From Actinoplanes couchii (lineage in GTDB: Bacteria > Actinomycetota > Actinomycetes > Mycobacteriales > Micromonosporaceae), in the NCBI RefSeq assembly GCF_016862075.1, contig NZ_BOMG01000048.1, positions 1-64,000 of the forward strand: DNA of 64,000 bases. The letters run 5' to 3'. Below the pieces are notes generated by a model. That model was given only the letters and a program-made list of their open reading frames with translations, searched no databases and was not told the DNA's origin. Position 1 is the stretch's first letter. Every line of letters starts with the position of its first letter. A program made the position numbers and the translations under genes. This document shows positions 1 through 8,071 of the stretch, one piece after another.

Positions 1-1
1 C

Positions 2-961
2 CTAGGTCGTCCGGATCTCGGTGCGGTAGATGTTCACCCTGTATAGCGGGGTCATGCCGACCTTGAGGTAGAGGCTCGCGGCGTCGGTCGGATTCTCCAG
101 ATCGACGCCCAGCCCGGCCTTCACCCGGCCCTTGGCCGCATAGGTGGTGAAGGCCCGGCGCAGCAGGGCCTCGCCGACCCCGCGCTTGCGGAATTCGCGG
201 GCCACCGCTAGATAACGCACGAAACCCTCGCCGGCGTCCTCACTGTCGGACGACTGGAGCACACCGGCGATCTCCCCGTCGATCTCGGCGACGAACCACT
301 CGTCGAAGACCGGCACCGACTCGCCCAGAAACTGCTCGCGCCAGCCGGCGTGACCCATCGCCGGATGGTCGGAGTCCTGGAACGCCTCCTCGATCACCCG
401 GTGGAAGCGCCGCATCTCGGCCTCGTCGCCGGACCGCACCGGCCGGACCGTGACACCGGCCCGCGGCTCCGGCGCGACCGGGCCGACCCCGTCGAGCGGC
501 ATCTGCATCCGGGCGAACTGCTTGAGGAAGACGAAGCCGGCCCCGGTCAGGGCGGCGATCAACGCGTCCTCCCCCGGAACCGCCCCGGAACGGACCTCGT
601 AGACGTCGTGACCGAACTCCCTGCCCCACTCAGCGGCCCGGGCCAGAATCGTCTCCAGGAGCGGCTGAAGGGCCGGAAGACCGGTCACCGGCCAGGTGTA
701 GACGTTGACGAACTCCCGGGCGCCGCCGGTGTTGTTGCCCGGGTAGGCCCACCCGGACACCCGGCCGGACGGATCGAGAGCCAGCCAGCAGTCCCGCGCC
801 GGATCGGTGTGCGGCGCGGTCAGCTCCTCGCGCACGTCGTCGGCGGTGAAGTCGAGCTCCCCCACGGCGGCGATGTCGCTGGCGTGCACCATCGCCAGGA
901 TCGCGGGCACGTCGTCGAGCGTGGGCCGTCGGGTGCTCCAGCCCGGGGGAAGTTCCGTCAT
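2..961 (-). CDS. GNAT family N-acetyltransferase (probable double-GNAT protein)
   Basis: This 319-residue protein ends with a stop at the very left edge of the window. The C-terminal half is a clear GNAT domain: the acetyl-CoA loop reads FRKRGVGEALL at about residues 257-267, after the strand VRYLAVA. The N-terminal half (TRRPTLDDVPAILAM) looks like a second, degenerate GNAT repeat, and the total length suits a two-domain acetyltransferase of the MshD type. I chose the ATG at 961 because upstream in-frame sequence is low-complexity and covers the tandem duplication at 999-1052. The acetyl acceptor cannot be told from sequence, and nothing nearby points to mycothiol synthesis. Confidence 0.85.
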   Translation of the reverse strand: MTELPPGWSTRRPTLDDVPAILAMVHASDIAAVGELDFTADDVREELTAPHTDPARDCWLALDPSGRVSGWAYPGNNTGGAREFVNVYTWPVTGLPALQPLLETILARAAEWGREFGHDVYEVRSGAVPGEDALIAALTGAGFVFLKQFARMQMPLDGVGPVAPEPRAGVTVRPVRSGDEAEMRRFHRVIEEAFQDSDHPAMGHAGWREQFLGESVPVFDEWFVAEIDGEIAGVLQSSDSEDAGEGFVRYLAVAREFRKRGVGEALLRRAFTTYAAKGRVKAGLGVDLENPTDAASLYLKVGMTPLYRVNIYRTEIRTT

Positions 962-998
962 CCCGGCATCGGACCACGCCCCGCTCCGCGCCCACCAC

Positions 999-1052
999 CG
1001 ATTTTCAGCGGGCCGACCGGTGCCCCGATTTTCAGCGGGCCAGCCGGTGCCC
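999..1052. repeat. 27-bp tandem duplication at the 3' end of the SCO6745-family gene
   Basis: Two near-identical 27-bp units begin at 999 and 1026, each starting cgattttcagcgggcc. The right copy contains the last codons and stop of the gene at 1032-1769. The left copy lies in the gap before the acetyltransferase gene and is a non-coding duplicate of that gene end. Confidence 0.8.
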
Positions 1053-1769
1053 CAGCGACTCCAGCAGGCCGGCGAACTCGACCCGCTCCGGCTGGTCCAG
1101 AGCCGCATAAGCCTGGCCGGCCAGCGAGTCGGCCACCGCGTCGGCCCACAGCATGCGGCGGATCAGCGGGCCGGCCGGCGGGTAGGGCGCCTGCCAGCCG
1201 AGCGCGACCGCGCCGGTCTCGCCCTCCGGGCCGGCGATGATCGCCTCCAGCGGGGTGAGACCACCGGCCCGCACCGCGATCACGTGCACCCCCTGCCGGT
1301 GCTCGTGCAACAGGTGCAGGAGCACCGCCGCGCGGGCGCCGGGCAGCGTGTTCGGAGCGACCATCGCCCGCCACGCCGCGAACAACGGGAGCCCGGCGGC
1401 GTCGATCCGGTCCACCACCCGCTCGGACAGGTCGAGCAGCCGGGTCAGCCGGGGAAACCCGCCGAGGTGCTCGGCGCCCCAGTTGCACAGCTCGGCGAGG
1501 TGCCAGGTGGCCACCTTGGCCGGCGCGGACGACTTCACCGCCGCCTCCCAGCCGTCGGTGACCGCCTCCGGGGCGATGAACGCCAGCGCCGCCGCCACGG
1601 TCTCCGGTTTGACGTCGCCGAGCGCCCCGGCCCGGGCCGAGACGTGGTACGCCCAGCCGGAGAGCCCGAGCAGCCGGGCACCCTGGAGGGTGCGCGGTGA
1701 TTCGGAGAAGGCACGGATGATCGCGGCGAGTCCCACTCGGGCGTTGGCGGCAGCCTGTTCCGGGGTCAC
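1032..1769 (-). CDS. SCO6745 family protein
   Basis: A 245-residue, largely helical protein without signal peptide or membrane segment. Several blocks match the actinobacterial SCO6745 family as I know it: the ARAGALGDVKPETVAAAL segment near residues 45-62, a PLFAAWRAM block near 127-135, and a HRQGVHVIAVRAGGLTPLEA block near 160-179. The family has no established reaction. The GTG start at 1769 is preceded by CGGGCAG, with GGGGAG further upstream. It is separated from both neighbours, so it is probably monocistronic. Confidence 0.75.
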   Translation of the reverse strand: MTPEQAAANARVGLAAIIRAFSESPRTLQGARLLGLSGWAYHVSARAGALGDVKPETVAAALAFIAPEAVTDGWEAAVKSSAPAKVATWHLAELCNWGAEHLGGFPRLTRLLDLSERVVDRIDAAGLPLFAAWRAMVAPNTLPGARAAVLLHLLHEHRQGVHVIAVRAGGLTPLEAIIAGPEGETGAVALGWQAPYPPAGPLIRRMLWADAVADSLAGQAYAALDQPERVEFAGLLESLGHRLAR

Positions 1770-1828
1770 CTGCCCGATTCTGCTCCCCTTGACCGTCTAA
1801 AGAAAATCATTGCTGTCCGCTAACAAAA

Positions 1829-2782
1829 TCAGGACAGCTCGTCGAGGGCGGCCTGGGCGTCGCCGACCGCGCGACGGGCGGTGGCGGCCTCCCGTTCCGC
1901 GGTCCGGCGGGCCAGTTTGCGGCGGGCCACGTCGGCGGTCGCCTCGGTGCGCCGCCGCTCCAGCTCGGCGAGTTCCGCGTCGAGGTCCTCGACCCGGTGC
2001 TCGGCGTCCCGCTCGGCCTCCTCGGCCCGGCGCAGCCGCAGGTCGGCGCGTTTCTCGGCGTCCTCCGCGGCGGCCATCTCCCGCTCCAGCCCACGACGGC
2101 GACGCTGTTCGGCGGCGGCCTTCTCCCGGCGGCGCAGCTGATCGGCGGCGCTCTCCCGCGGCTCCGGCGGCTCCGGCGGCTCCTCCTGCTCCTCCTGCTC
2201 CTCCGGCTCCGGCGACTCTCGTGGCTCCTCCGGCGGGCGGCGATCGTCCGAGCCGGAAGAACCGGAAGAACCGTCGTCGGTGACCAGGCGCAGCCGGGGG
2301 CGGGGCACCTCGCCGAACCCGGCGTAACTGACCGCCCGGATCAGCCGCCCGCTCCGGATCTGTCCGGCGATCTCCGGCTCGGCCAGCGCCGCGGTGAAGG
2401 TCGCCTCCACCTCGGCGAGCGGCAGTTTGGCCCCGCCCGCACCGGACTCCACGGCCAGCCGCCGGGCGGCCTCCACCAGCGACGTGACGAAACGCCGCCG
2501 GTGCAGGGAGAGTTCCCGCATCTGGTCGCCCTGCAGGTCGCGCTGGGCGGCCCGCAGCGCGGTGGCGATCCCGGCCAGCTCGTCGAGCAGGTCGGGCCGC
2601 CGCAGTGCCACCAGGTTGACGATCCAGGCCGCCACGGTCGGCTTCTTCAGGGCGGCGAGCCGTTTGGCCGCCTCCCGGTCCCCGGCCGTGCGGGCGGCGG
2701 CGACGGCGGCGGCCCGGGCCGTGACGAACCCGTCCGGCGGCCCCTCGTAGAGCTCCCGGACGGTGTCGTCACCAGTGGTCAC
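1829..2782 (-). CDS. Coiled-coil protein of unknown function
   Basis: The 317-residue protein has three visible parts. The N-terminal ~160 residues are Ala/Leu/Arg-rich and helical, with a conserved-looking block KKPTVAAWIVNLVALRRPD. A middle segment near 175-215 is almost entirely Glu, Pro, Ser and Gly. The last ~100 residues form a long charged helix with heptad-like Leu/Ala spacing, a likely coiled coil. There is no signal peptide. The GTG start overlaps the stop of the upstream metallo-hydrolase gene by four bases (GTGA), so the two are probably co-translated. I do not recognise a catalytic domain. Confidence 0.7.
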   Translation of the reverse strand: MTTGDDTVRELYEGPPDGFVTARAAAVAAARTAGDREAAKRLAALKKPTVAAWIVNLVALRRPDLLDELAGIATALRAAQRDLQGDQMRELSLHRRRFVTSLVEAARRLAVESGAGGAKLPLAEVEATFTAALAEPEIAGQIRSGRLIRAVSYAGFGEVPRPRLRLVTDDGSSGSSGSDDRRPPEEPRESPEPEEQEEQEEPPEPPEPRESAADQLRRREKAAAEQRRRRGLEREMAAAEDAEKRADLRLRRAEEAERDAEHRVEDLDAELAELERRRTEATADVARRKLARRTAEREAATARRAVGDAQAALDELS

Positions 2783-3408
2783 AGCACGCTGCCGGGCGTC
2801 ACCTGACGGAACGTGGTCCCGGAGAACTTCTCCAGGTGGCTGCCGTAGACCGCCGCGCCCCGCTCGTTGATCAGCCCGTCGTGCAGGGCGAAGGCCCGGC
2901 CCGGCTGGATCCCGCGGACGAACTCCAGGGACTCGGCGATGGTCGCCCAGGGCGCGTTCATCGGCGCGAACAGGGTCTCCACCGGCTCGTCCGGCGCGAC
3001 GAAGGAGTCACCCGGGTGGTAGAGGTTCGCGGCGCCGTCCGAGATCAGGAAGCCGAGGTTGGCGAAGACCGGCACGTACGGGTGGATGATCGCGTGTTGT
3101 CCGCCGTACCCGCGGATCTGGAAACCGGCCGCCTCGAAGGACTCGCCGGCGCCGACCGCGACCGTCGCCTCCGCCGCGTCCGGGAGCAGCTTCAGCACCG
3201 CCTCGTGGGCGTAGATCCGCAGCGCCGGGTTGCGGGCGGCGGCCGCCGTCACCGCCGCGACGTCGAGGTGGTCGAAGTGCTCGTGCGTGACGAGCACCGC
3301 GTCGGCGCCGTCCAATGCGGACGCCTCGGAGAATTCACCAGGATCTACGACGAGTACTCCCCCGCCTTCGATGCGTAAACAGGAGTGCGTGAACTTCGTG
3401 ACGCGCAC
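2779..3408 (-). CDS. MBL-fold metallo-hydrolase (UlaG-like)
   Basis: A 209-residue metallo-beta-lactamase-fold protein. The metal-binding signature HEHFDHLD is near residues 42-49, and a second His/Asp set appears in YHPGDSF and ALHDGL. It is cytoplasmic and short, as in the UlaG/L-ascorbate lactonase-like branch, where specificity varies. The GTG at 3408 is preferred because GGAGGGG lies five bases upstream and the protein then starts VRVTKFTHSCLRI as expected; a start at 3438 would put the SD inside the coding region. It is the first gene of a two-gene operon with the coiled-coil protein gene. Confidence 0.85.
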   Translation of the reverse strand: MRVTKFTHSCLRIEGGGVLVVDPGEFSEASALDGADAVLVTHEHFDHLDVAAVTAAAARNPALRIYAHEAVLKLLPDAAEATVAVGAGESFEAAGFQIRGYGGQHAIIHPYVPVFANLGFLISDGAANLYHPGDSFVAPDEPVETLFAPMNAPWATIAESLEFVRGIQPGRAFALHDGLINERGAAVYGSHLEKFSGTTFRQVTPGSVL

Positions 3409-3519
3409 AGGACCCCTCCGCTGCTGAAATGTGACCACTCATCTCGCAGTCTGCCGGAACCGGGAGGTGCCCGCCGTGCGTCCCACGGGCAGTGAAGACT
3501 TGAGGATCGGGGCTGCCAC

Positions 3520-4407
3520 ATGAACAAACGGGGACTCACCGCCGCATTGCTGGCGGGTCTGATGCTTGCCGGTTGCGGCGCGGACAACAGTGACGAGGGC
3601 ACCACCAGTTCGGCCGTCGCGCCGCAGGCGGCCCGGCAGGACGCGGCGGGTGGCGCGGCGGAGGAGAAGGCCGCGGCGCCGGCGGCCGGCCAGAACGTCC
3701 CGGCCGAGGCGCCGAAACTGGCGGTGGACCAGCGCTCGATCGTCTACACCGGTTCGATCACCGTCCGGGTGGACGACGTGACCGCCGCCTCGGCCCAGGT
3801 CACCGGGATCGCGACCGGTTCGGGCGGGTTCGTCAGCGGCGACGAGCGGACCAGCGGTGACGGCTCGGCCAGCGCGAACATCCAGCTGCGGATCCCGGCC
3901 GACAAGTTCACCTCGGTGGTCGACCAGCTCGGCAAGCTGGGCAAGGAGGAGTCCCGCGGGATCAGCACCGAGGACGTCACCGAGCAGGTGGTCGACCTGG
4001 ACGCCCGGATCGCCGTGCAGAAGGCCCGGGTGGACAGCGGCCGCCGTCTGCTGGCCGAGGCGAAGTCGCTGAACGACCTGGTGATGCTGGAGCGCGAGGT
4101 GGCCACCCGGGAGTCGGACCTGGCGTCGCTGGAGGCGAAGAAGCGCCGGCTGGACGACCTGACCGCGCTCTCCACGATCACCGTGGTGCTGCTGGATCCG
4201 GCGGCCGTCCGTGCCGACGGCGACGAGCCGACCGGGTTCCTGGGCGGGCTGCTCGGCGGCTGGAACGCGCTGGTCCTGTCGATGGGCGTGCTGCTCACCG
4301 TGCTCGGCGCGCTGCTGCCCTGGGTCCTGGCGATCGGGCTCCCGGCGTGGGCGGTCGTCGTCGCGGTGCGGCGTTACCGTCGCCGCACCGCTCCGACCAC
4401 TCCCTAG
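3520..4407 (+). CDS. DUF4349 domain-containing membrane lipoprotein
   Basis: The 295-residue protein starts with a lipoprotein signal whose lipobox is LAGC (Cys at about residue 19), followed by a low-complexity Ala/Glu linker. The DUF4349 domain runs from about residue 70 to 235 and includes a coiled-coil stretch (VDLDARIAVQKARV). A C-terminal hydrophobic helix near 255-280 (VLLTVLGALLPWVLAIGLP) ends in an Arg-rich tail, so the protein may be anchored at both ends. Function is unknown. It is divergent from the MBL gene, and its stop shares a CTAG with the stop of the convergent amidohydrolase gene. Confidence 0.88.
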   Translation: MNKRGLTAALLAGLMLAGCGADNSDEGTTSSAVAPQAARQDAAGGAAEEKAAAPAAGQNVPAEAPKLAVDQRSIVYTGSITVRVDDVTAASAQVTGIATGSGGFVSGDERTSGDGSASANIQLRIPADKFTSVVDQLGKLGKEESRGISTEDVTEQVVDLDARIAVQKARVDSGRRLLAEAKSLNDLVMLEREVATRESDLASLEAKKRRLDDLTALSTITVVLLDPAAVRADGDEPTGFLGGLLGGWNALVLSMGVLLTVLGALLPWVLAIGLPAWAVVVAVRRYRRRTAPTTP

Positions 4408-5660
4408 AACGCGCCGGTGGCGAGGGCGGCCAGCGCGGTGTGCGCCATCACCCGGACACCGTGCGCGATGCAGCTCTCGTCCACGTCGAAGTCGCCCTGG
4501 TGCAGGTCGTGCCGGACGTCGGAGCCGGCCCGCCCGGTGCCGAGCCGGATCATCGCGCCGGGCACGTGCTCCAGGTAGAACGAGAAGTCCTCGCCACCCA
4601 TGCTGAGCTCGGCCTCCACCACCCGGTCGGGGCCGAGCGCGGCGCCGGCGGCACCGGCGATGACGGCCGAGGCCATCCGATCGTTGATCACCGGCGGGAC
4701 GCCGCGGATGTAGTTGACGTCCACCTCGGCGCCGGTCGGGGCGGCCACGTCCCGGATCAGCTTGGTGATCAGCTCCGGCGCGTCGCGCCAGGCCTCCCGG
4801 CTGAGCACCCGGATGGTGCCGCGCAGCTCGCCCGCGCCCGGGATCGCGTTGAACGCCTGGCCGGCGTGCACCGCGCCCCACACCAGCGACAGCCCGGACC
4901 GCGGGTCGACCCGGCGGCTGAGCAGTGCCGGGACGTCCACGATCAGCTTGCCCAGGGCGTACACCAGATCGGCGGTCAGGTGTGGCCGCGCGGTGTGCCC
5001 GCCGGGACCGGTGAGCTTGACCTCGACCGCGTCGGCGGCCGCGGTGAACGGCCCGGACCGCACCCCGACCAGGCCGGCCGGCAGCTGCGGGTAGCAGTGC
5101 AGGGCGTAGATGGCGTCGACGTCCTTGAGACCGCCGGCGGCGATCACCTCGGGCGCGCCGGACGGCATCGCCTCCTCGGCCGGCTGGAAGATCAGCCGCA
5201 CCCGGCCGGGCAGCAGACCCTGCTCGTTCAGCTGCGCGAGGGCCATCCCGAGGCCGAGCACGACAGTGGTGTGCACGTCGTGGCCGCAGGCGTGCGCCTG
5301 GCCGTCGACGGTGCTGCGGTACGCCACGTCCTTGAGGTCCTGCAGCGGCAGCGAGTCGATGTCGGCGCGGAACGCGATGGTGCGCGAGCCCTCACCGATG
5401 TCGCAGATGACGCCGTTGCCGCGGGGCAGCATCCGCGGGCTGAGACCGGCGACGGTCAGCTCACGGGCGATCAGGGCCGCGGTCTCGAACTCGGAGTGTG
5501 ACGGTTCGGGGTGCGCGTGAATGTGTCTGCGAATCGCTACCAGCTCGGCGCCCCTCGATGCGAGCCAGCGGTCGAGCCGGCCGGGGAGCGGGTCGGTGCC
5601 GGGCAGTTGGCCGGGCCACGACGTATCGGCACCCTCGGGCGCCTCCAGAGCAGTAGTCAC
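4404..5660 (-). CDS. M20 family metallopeptidase / amidohydrolase
   Basis: The 418-residue protein has the di-metal M20D amidohydrolase layout: HIHAHPEPSHSEFETA near residues 44-59, ADIDSLPLQ, ACGHDVHTTV with metal ligands, FQPAEEAMPSGA with the catalytic Glu pair, and a dimerisation domain beginning near GPGGHTARPH. Relatives hydrolyse N-acyl amino acids, hippurate or IAA conjugates; the substrate here cannot be assigned. The GTG at 5660 gives a start close to the family norm. The gene ends tail to tail with the DUF4349 gene, sharing a CTAG. Confidence 0.9.
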   Translation of the reverse strand: MTTALEAPEGADTSWPGQLPGTDPLPGRLDRWLASRGAELVAIRRHIHAHPEPSHSEFETAALIARELTVAGLSPRMLPRGNGVICDIGEGSRTIAFRADIDSLPLQDLKDVAYRSTVDGQAHACGHDVHTTVVLGLGMALAQLNEQGLLPGRVRLIFQPAEEAMPSGAPEVIAAGGLKDVDAIYALHCYPQLPAGLVGVRSGPFTAAADAVEVKLTGPGGHTARPHLTADLVYALGKLIVDVPALLSRRVDPRSGLSLVWGAVHAGQAFNAIPGAGELRGTIRVLSREAWRDAPELITKLIRDVAAPTGAEVDVNYIRGVPPVINDRMASAVIAGAAGAALGPDRVVEAELSMGGEDFSFYLEHVPGAMIRLGTGRAGSDVRHDLHQGDFDVDESCIAHGVRVMAHTALAALATGAF

Positions 5661-6074
5661 GTCGGATTCCGTATCACTCTCGTACTTCGTCGGATTTCGC
5701 AACGCGCGACAGCTTAGTCCCGATCCTGGTAACGCTGTGTAACGGTCGCGTAAAGAGGTGCTCTCAGGGGAGATCGTCCCGGCACGCCAGCACTTCAACG
5801 GGTAGAGGATCGCAGAGGTGACGCGACACACTACCGGTCCGTCGATCGGCTAGGAACCGCTCGATGGGGTGATCCTGTCAACGGTAAGACGTTCACACCA
5901 CCGGTGACACCAGTACCCCGATCAAGGTCACGCACCCCCACAGTGGGCTACCCGGTCACTACACAGGGTCGAAGTCCGGTTAACAGTGACCTGGCGGCTT
6001 TCGTTCGGGGCCACCCTGCGGGCAAGATAGCGTGGTTGGCCGACAGCCCCTATACCCCCTCGGTGGCATCCTCA
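5661..6074. other. Divergent intergenic region between amidohydrolase and Ser/Thr kinase genes
   Basis: About 410 bases separate the two divergent genes and must contain promoters in both directions. I see no confident -35/-10 pair, no tRNA and no terminator-like hairpin. Part of this stretch (5904-6074) is open in the kinase frame, so the true kinase start may lie inside it. Confidence 0.5.
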
Positions 6075-8048
6075 GTGACTCAAATTCCGACGTGGAGCGG
6101 TGGGAACACATCTCCAACCAGCGGACGCGCAGCTCCTGGCACGCTCATCGGCGGGCGTTACACACTGCGTGCCGCGGTGGGACACGGCGGCATGGGCACC
6201 GTGTGGCGCGCGGCGGACACTCTGTTGCGCCGCGATGTGGCGATCAAAGAGGTCATACTCCCGCCCGGCCTGGCTCCCAGCGACCGGGACGCGATGTACG
6301 AGCGGACCATGCGCGAGGCCCGGGCCGCGGCCGCGCTCCAGCACCCGGCGGTGGTGCAGGTCTACGACGTGGTGCACGAGAACGGCCGCCCGTGGATCGT
6401 GATGGAGCTGCTGGACGCCCGCAGCCTCGCCGACATGGTGATCGAGGACGGCCCGGTCTCCCCGCGGGTGGTCGCGAAGATCGGCATCGCCCTGCTCGGC
6501 GCGCTCGAGGTGGCGCACGCGCACGGCGTCCTGCACCGGGACGTCAAACCGGCCAACGTGCTGATCTGCGGTGACGGCCGCTGTGTGCTGACCGACTTCG
6601 GTGTCGCCCGGATGCCCACCGACGTGCAGCTGACCACGCCCGGCATGGTGCTCGGCTCGCCGCACTTCATCTCGCCGGAGCGGGCCATGGGCCACGACTT
6701 CGGCCCGCCCAGTGACCTGTTCTCGCTGGGCGTCACGCTCTACACCGCGATCGAGGGCCGGCCGCCGTTCGACAAGGGCGACCCGATCGAGACGATGCAC
6801 TCGGTGGTCGAGGACCCGCCCGCCCCGGTGGTGCGGGCCGGCTCGCTGACCCCGGTGCTGATGGGCCTGCTGGAGAAGAACCCGGCCCAGCGGATGGACG
6901 TGACGACCGCCCGGACCATTCTGCGGCAGCAGCTGGCCGGCCCGCTGGCCAGCAAGAACCCGCCGCACATGATGACCGATCCGTACTCGGTCGTCCCCGC
7001 GTCGCGCCCGGTCAGCCCGCCGCCGGCGGCCGAGACCCAGCCGATCCCGCCGCAGCCCAGCGGCCAGATCGGCGGGCGCGCCATGCTGGACCCGAGCGAG
7101 TCGCTCACCGACCACCTGGCCAAGCTGGAGCAGCAGAACGGCGGTGGCCGCCGGCGCGCGCCCGAGCCGCCGCCCGCGCTGCCCGCCGGGGGCCCGAGCG
7201 CTCCCACCGGCCAGATGCCCTCCTTCAAGCTGCCCGACGGCGGCCGCAGCCAGCAGGACGGCGGCCGGGGCCGGGCCGGCGGCGAGACCACCAGCGTCAT
7301 CCCGCCGCAGAGCCCGTGGGGGCAGCAGCCGCCCGGCGGCGGTCCCCGCCCGGGCACCGTGGTGATGAGCCCGGCCGCCAAGCGGAAGGCCACGATCGAC
7401 AACGTGGTCGGCACCGCCAAGGAGACCACCGCCAAGGCGGTCAGCACGTTCCAGTCGTGGCCGCGCAACAAGCAGCTGATCTCCGGTGGCGCGGCCGCCG
7501 CGGTGGTGCTGATCCTGGTGCTGGTCTTCGCGATGACCGGGAACGCCGACGACTCGGCCGCGCCGACCGAGGCCGCACCGCAGCAGAGCGCTCCGGCGGC
7601 CCCGGCCGTGGAGACCCAGCCGTACAAGGGCAACGCCGCGGTCAGCGTGCAGGTCCCGGCCGGCTGGACCAGGTCGGCCGGTGGCGTCTACGTGGAGTAC
7701 ATCGAGCCCGACGACAAGACCACCAAGGTCCGCATCCTGGTGGAGACGGGCAAGGTGACACCGAACAAGTTCGTCACCTCGACCGCTCCGGCCGGGCTGA
7801 AGAAGGGCAAGTCCTGCCCGGCGCCGTTCACCTCGGTCGCCACCACCGAGGTGACCATCTCCGGCAACCCGGGCGCGGAGCTGGAGTACACCTGCGGTGA
7901 GGGCGCCGACATGCGGCACGGCATCTGGCGGATGACCACGGTCGGCGGCAAGATGTACTCCTTCTTCCTGACCACGACCGACGCCAAGTACGCCGACTAC
8001 AAGAAGTACTACGACGTCATGACCGAGACGTTCCAGCTCAACCTCTGA
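6075..8048 (+). CDS. Membrane-anchored serine/threonine protein kinase
   Basis: A eukaryotic-type kinase domain begins at GRYTLRAAVGHGGMGTVW and includes IKEV (ATP-binding Lys), the catalytic loop HRDVKPANVL, DFGVARM and GSPHFISPERA. A Pro/Gly/Gln-rich linker follows, then one membrane helix (AAAAVVLILVLVFAM, near 7495-7540) and an outside domain of ~150 residues with two Cys. No PASTA repeats are seen, so the outer domain is a different, unrecognised sensor. The start is uncertain: the GTG at 6075 gives a short VTQIPTWSGG leader, but in-frame GTGs at 5904 and 6063 are possible. It is followed closely by the phosphohexomutase gene. Confidence 0.9.
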   Translation: MTQIPTWSGGNTSPTSGRAAPGTLIGGRYTLRAAVGHGGMGTVWRAADTLLRRDVAIKEVILPPGLAPSDRDAMYERTMREARAAAALQHPAVVQVYDVVHENGRPWIVMELLDARSLADMVIEDGPVSPRVVAKIGIALLGALEVAHAHGVLHRDVKPANVLICGDGRCVLTDFGVARMPTDVQLTTPGMVLGSPHFISPERAMGHDFGPPSDLFSLGVTLYTAIEGRPPFDKGDPIETMHSVVEDPPAPVVRAGSLTPVLMGLLEKNPAQRMDVTTARTILRQQLAGPLASKNPPHMMTDPYSVVPASRPVSPPPAAETQPIPPQPSGQIGGRAMLDPSESLTDHLAKLEQQNGGGRRRAPEPPPALPAGGPSAPTGQMPSFKLPDGGRSQQDGGRGRAGGETTSVIPPQSPWGQQPPGGGPRPGTVVMSPAAKRKATIDNVVGTAKETTAKAVSTFQSWPRNKQLISGGAAAAVVLILVLVFAMTGNADDSAAPTEAAPQQSAPAAPAVETQPYKGNAAVSVQVPAGWTRSAGGVYVEYIEPDDKTTKVRILVETGKVTPNKFVTSTAPAGLKKGKSCPAPFTSVATTEVTISGNPGAELEYTCGEGADMRHGIWRMTTVGGKMYSFFLTTTDAKYADYKKYYDVMTETFQLNL

Positions 8049-8071
8049 TCGCACTGTGCTATCAATCCCTG

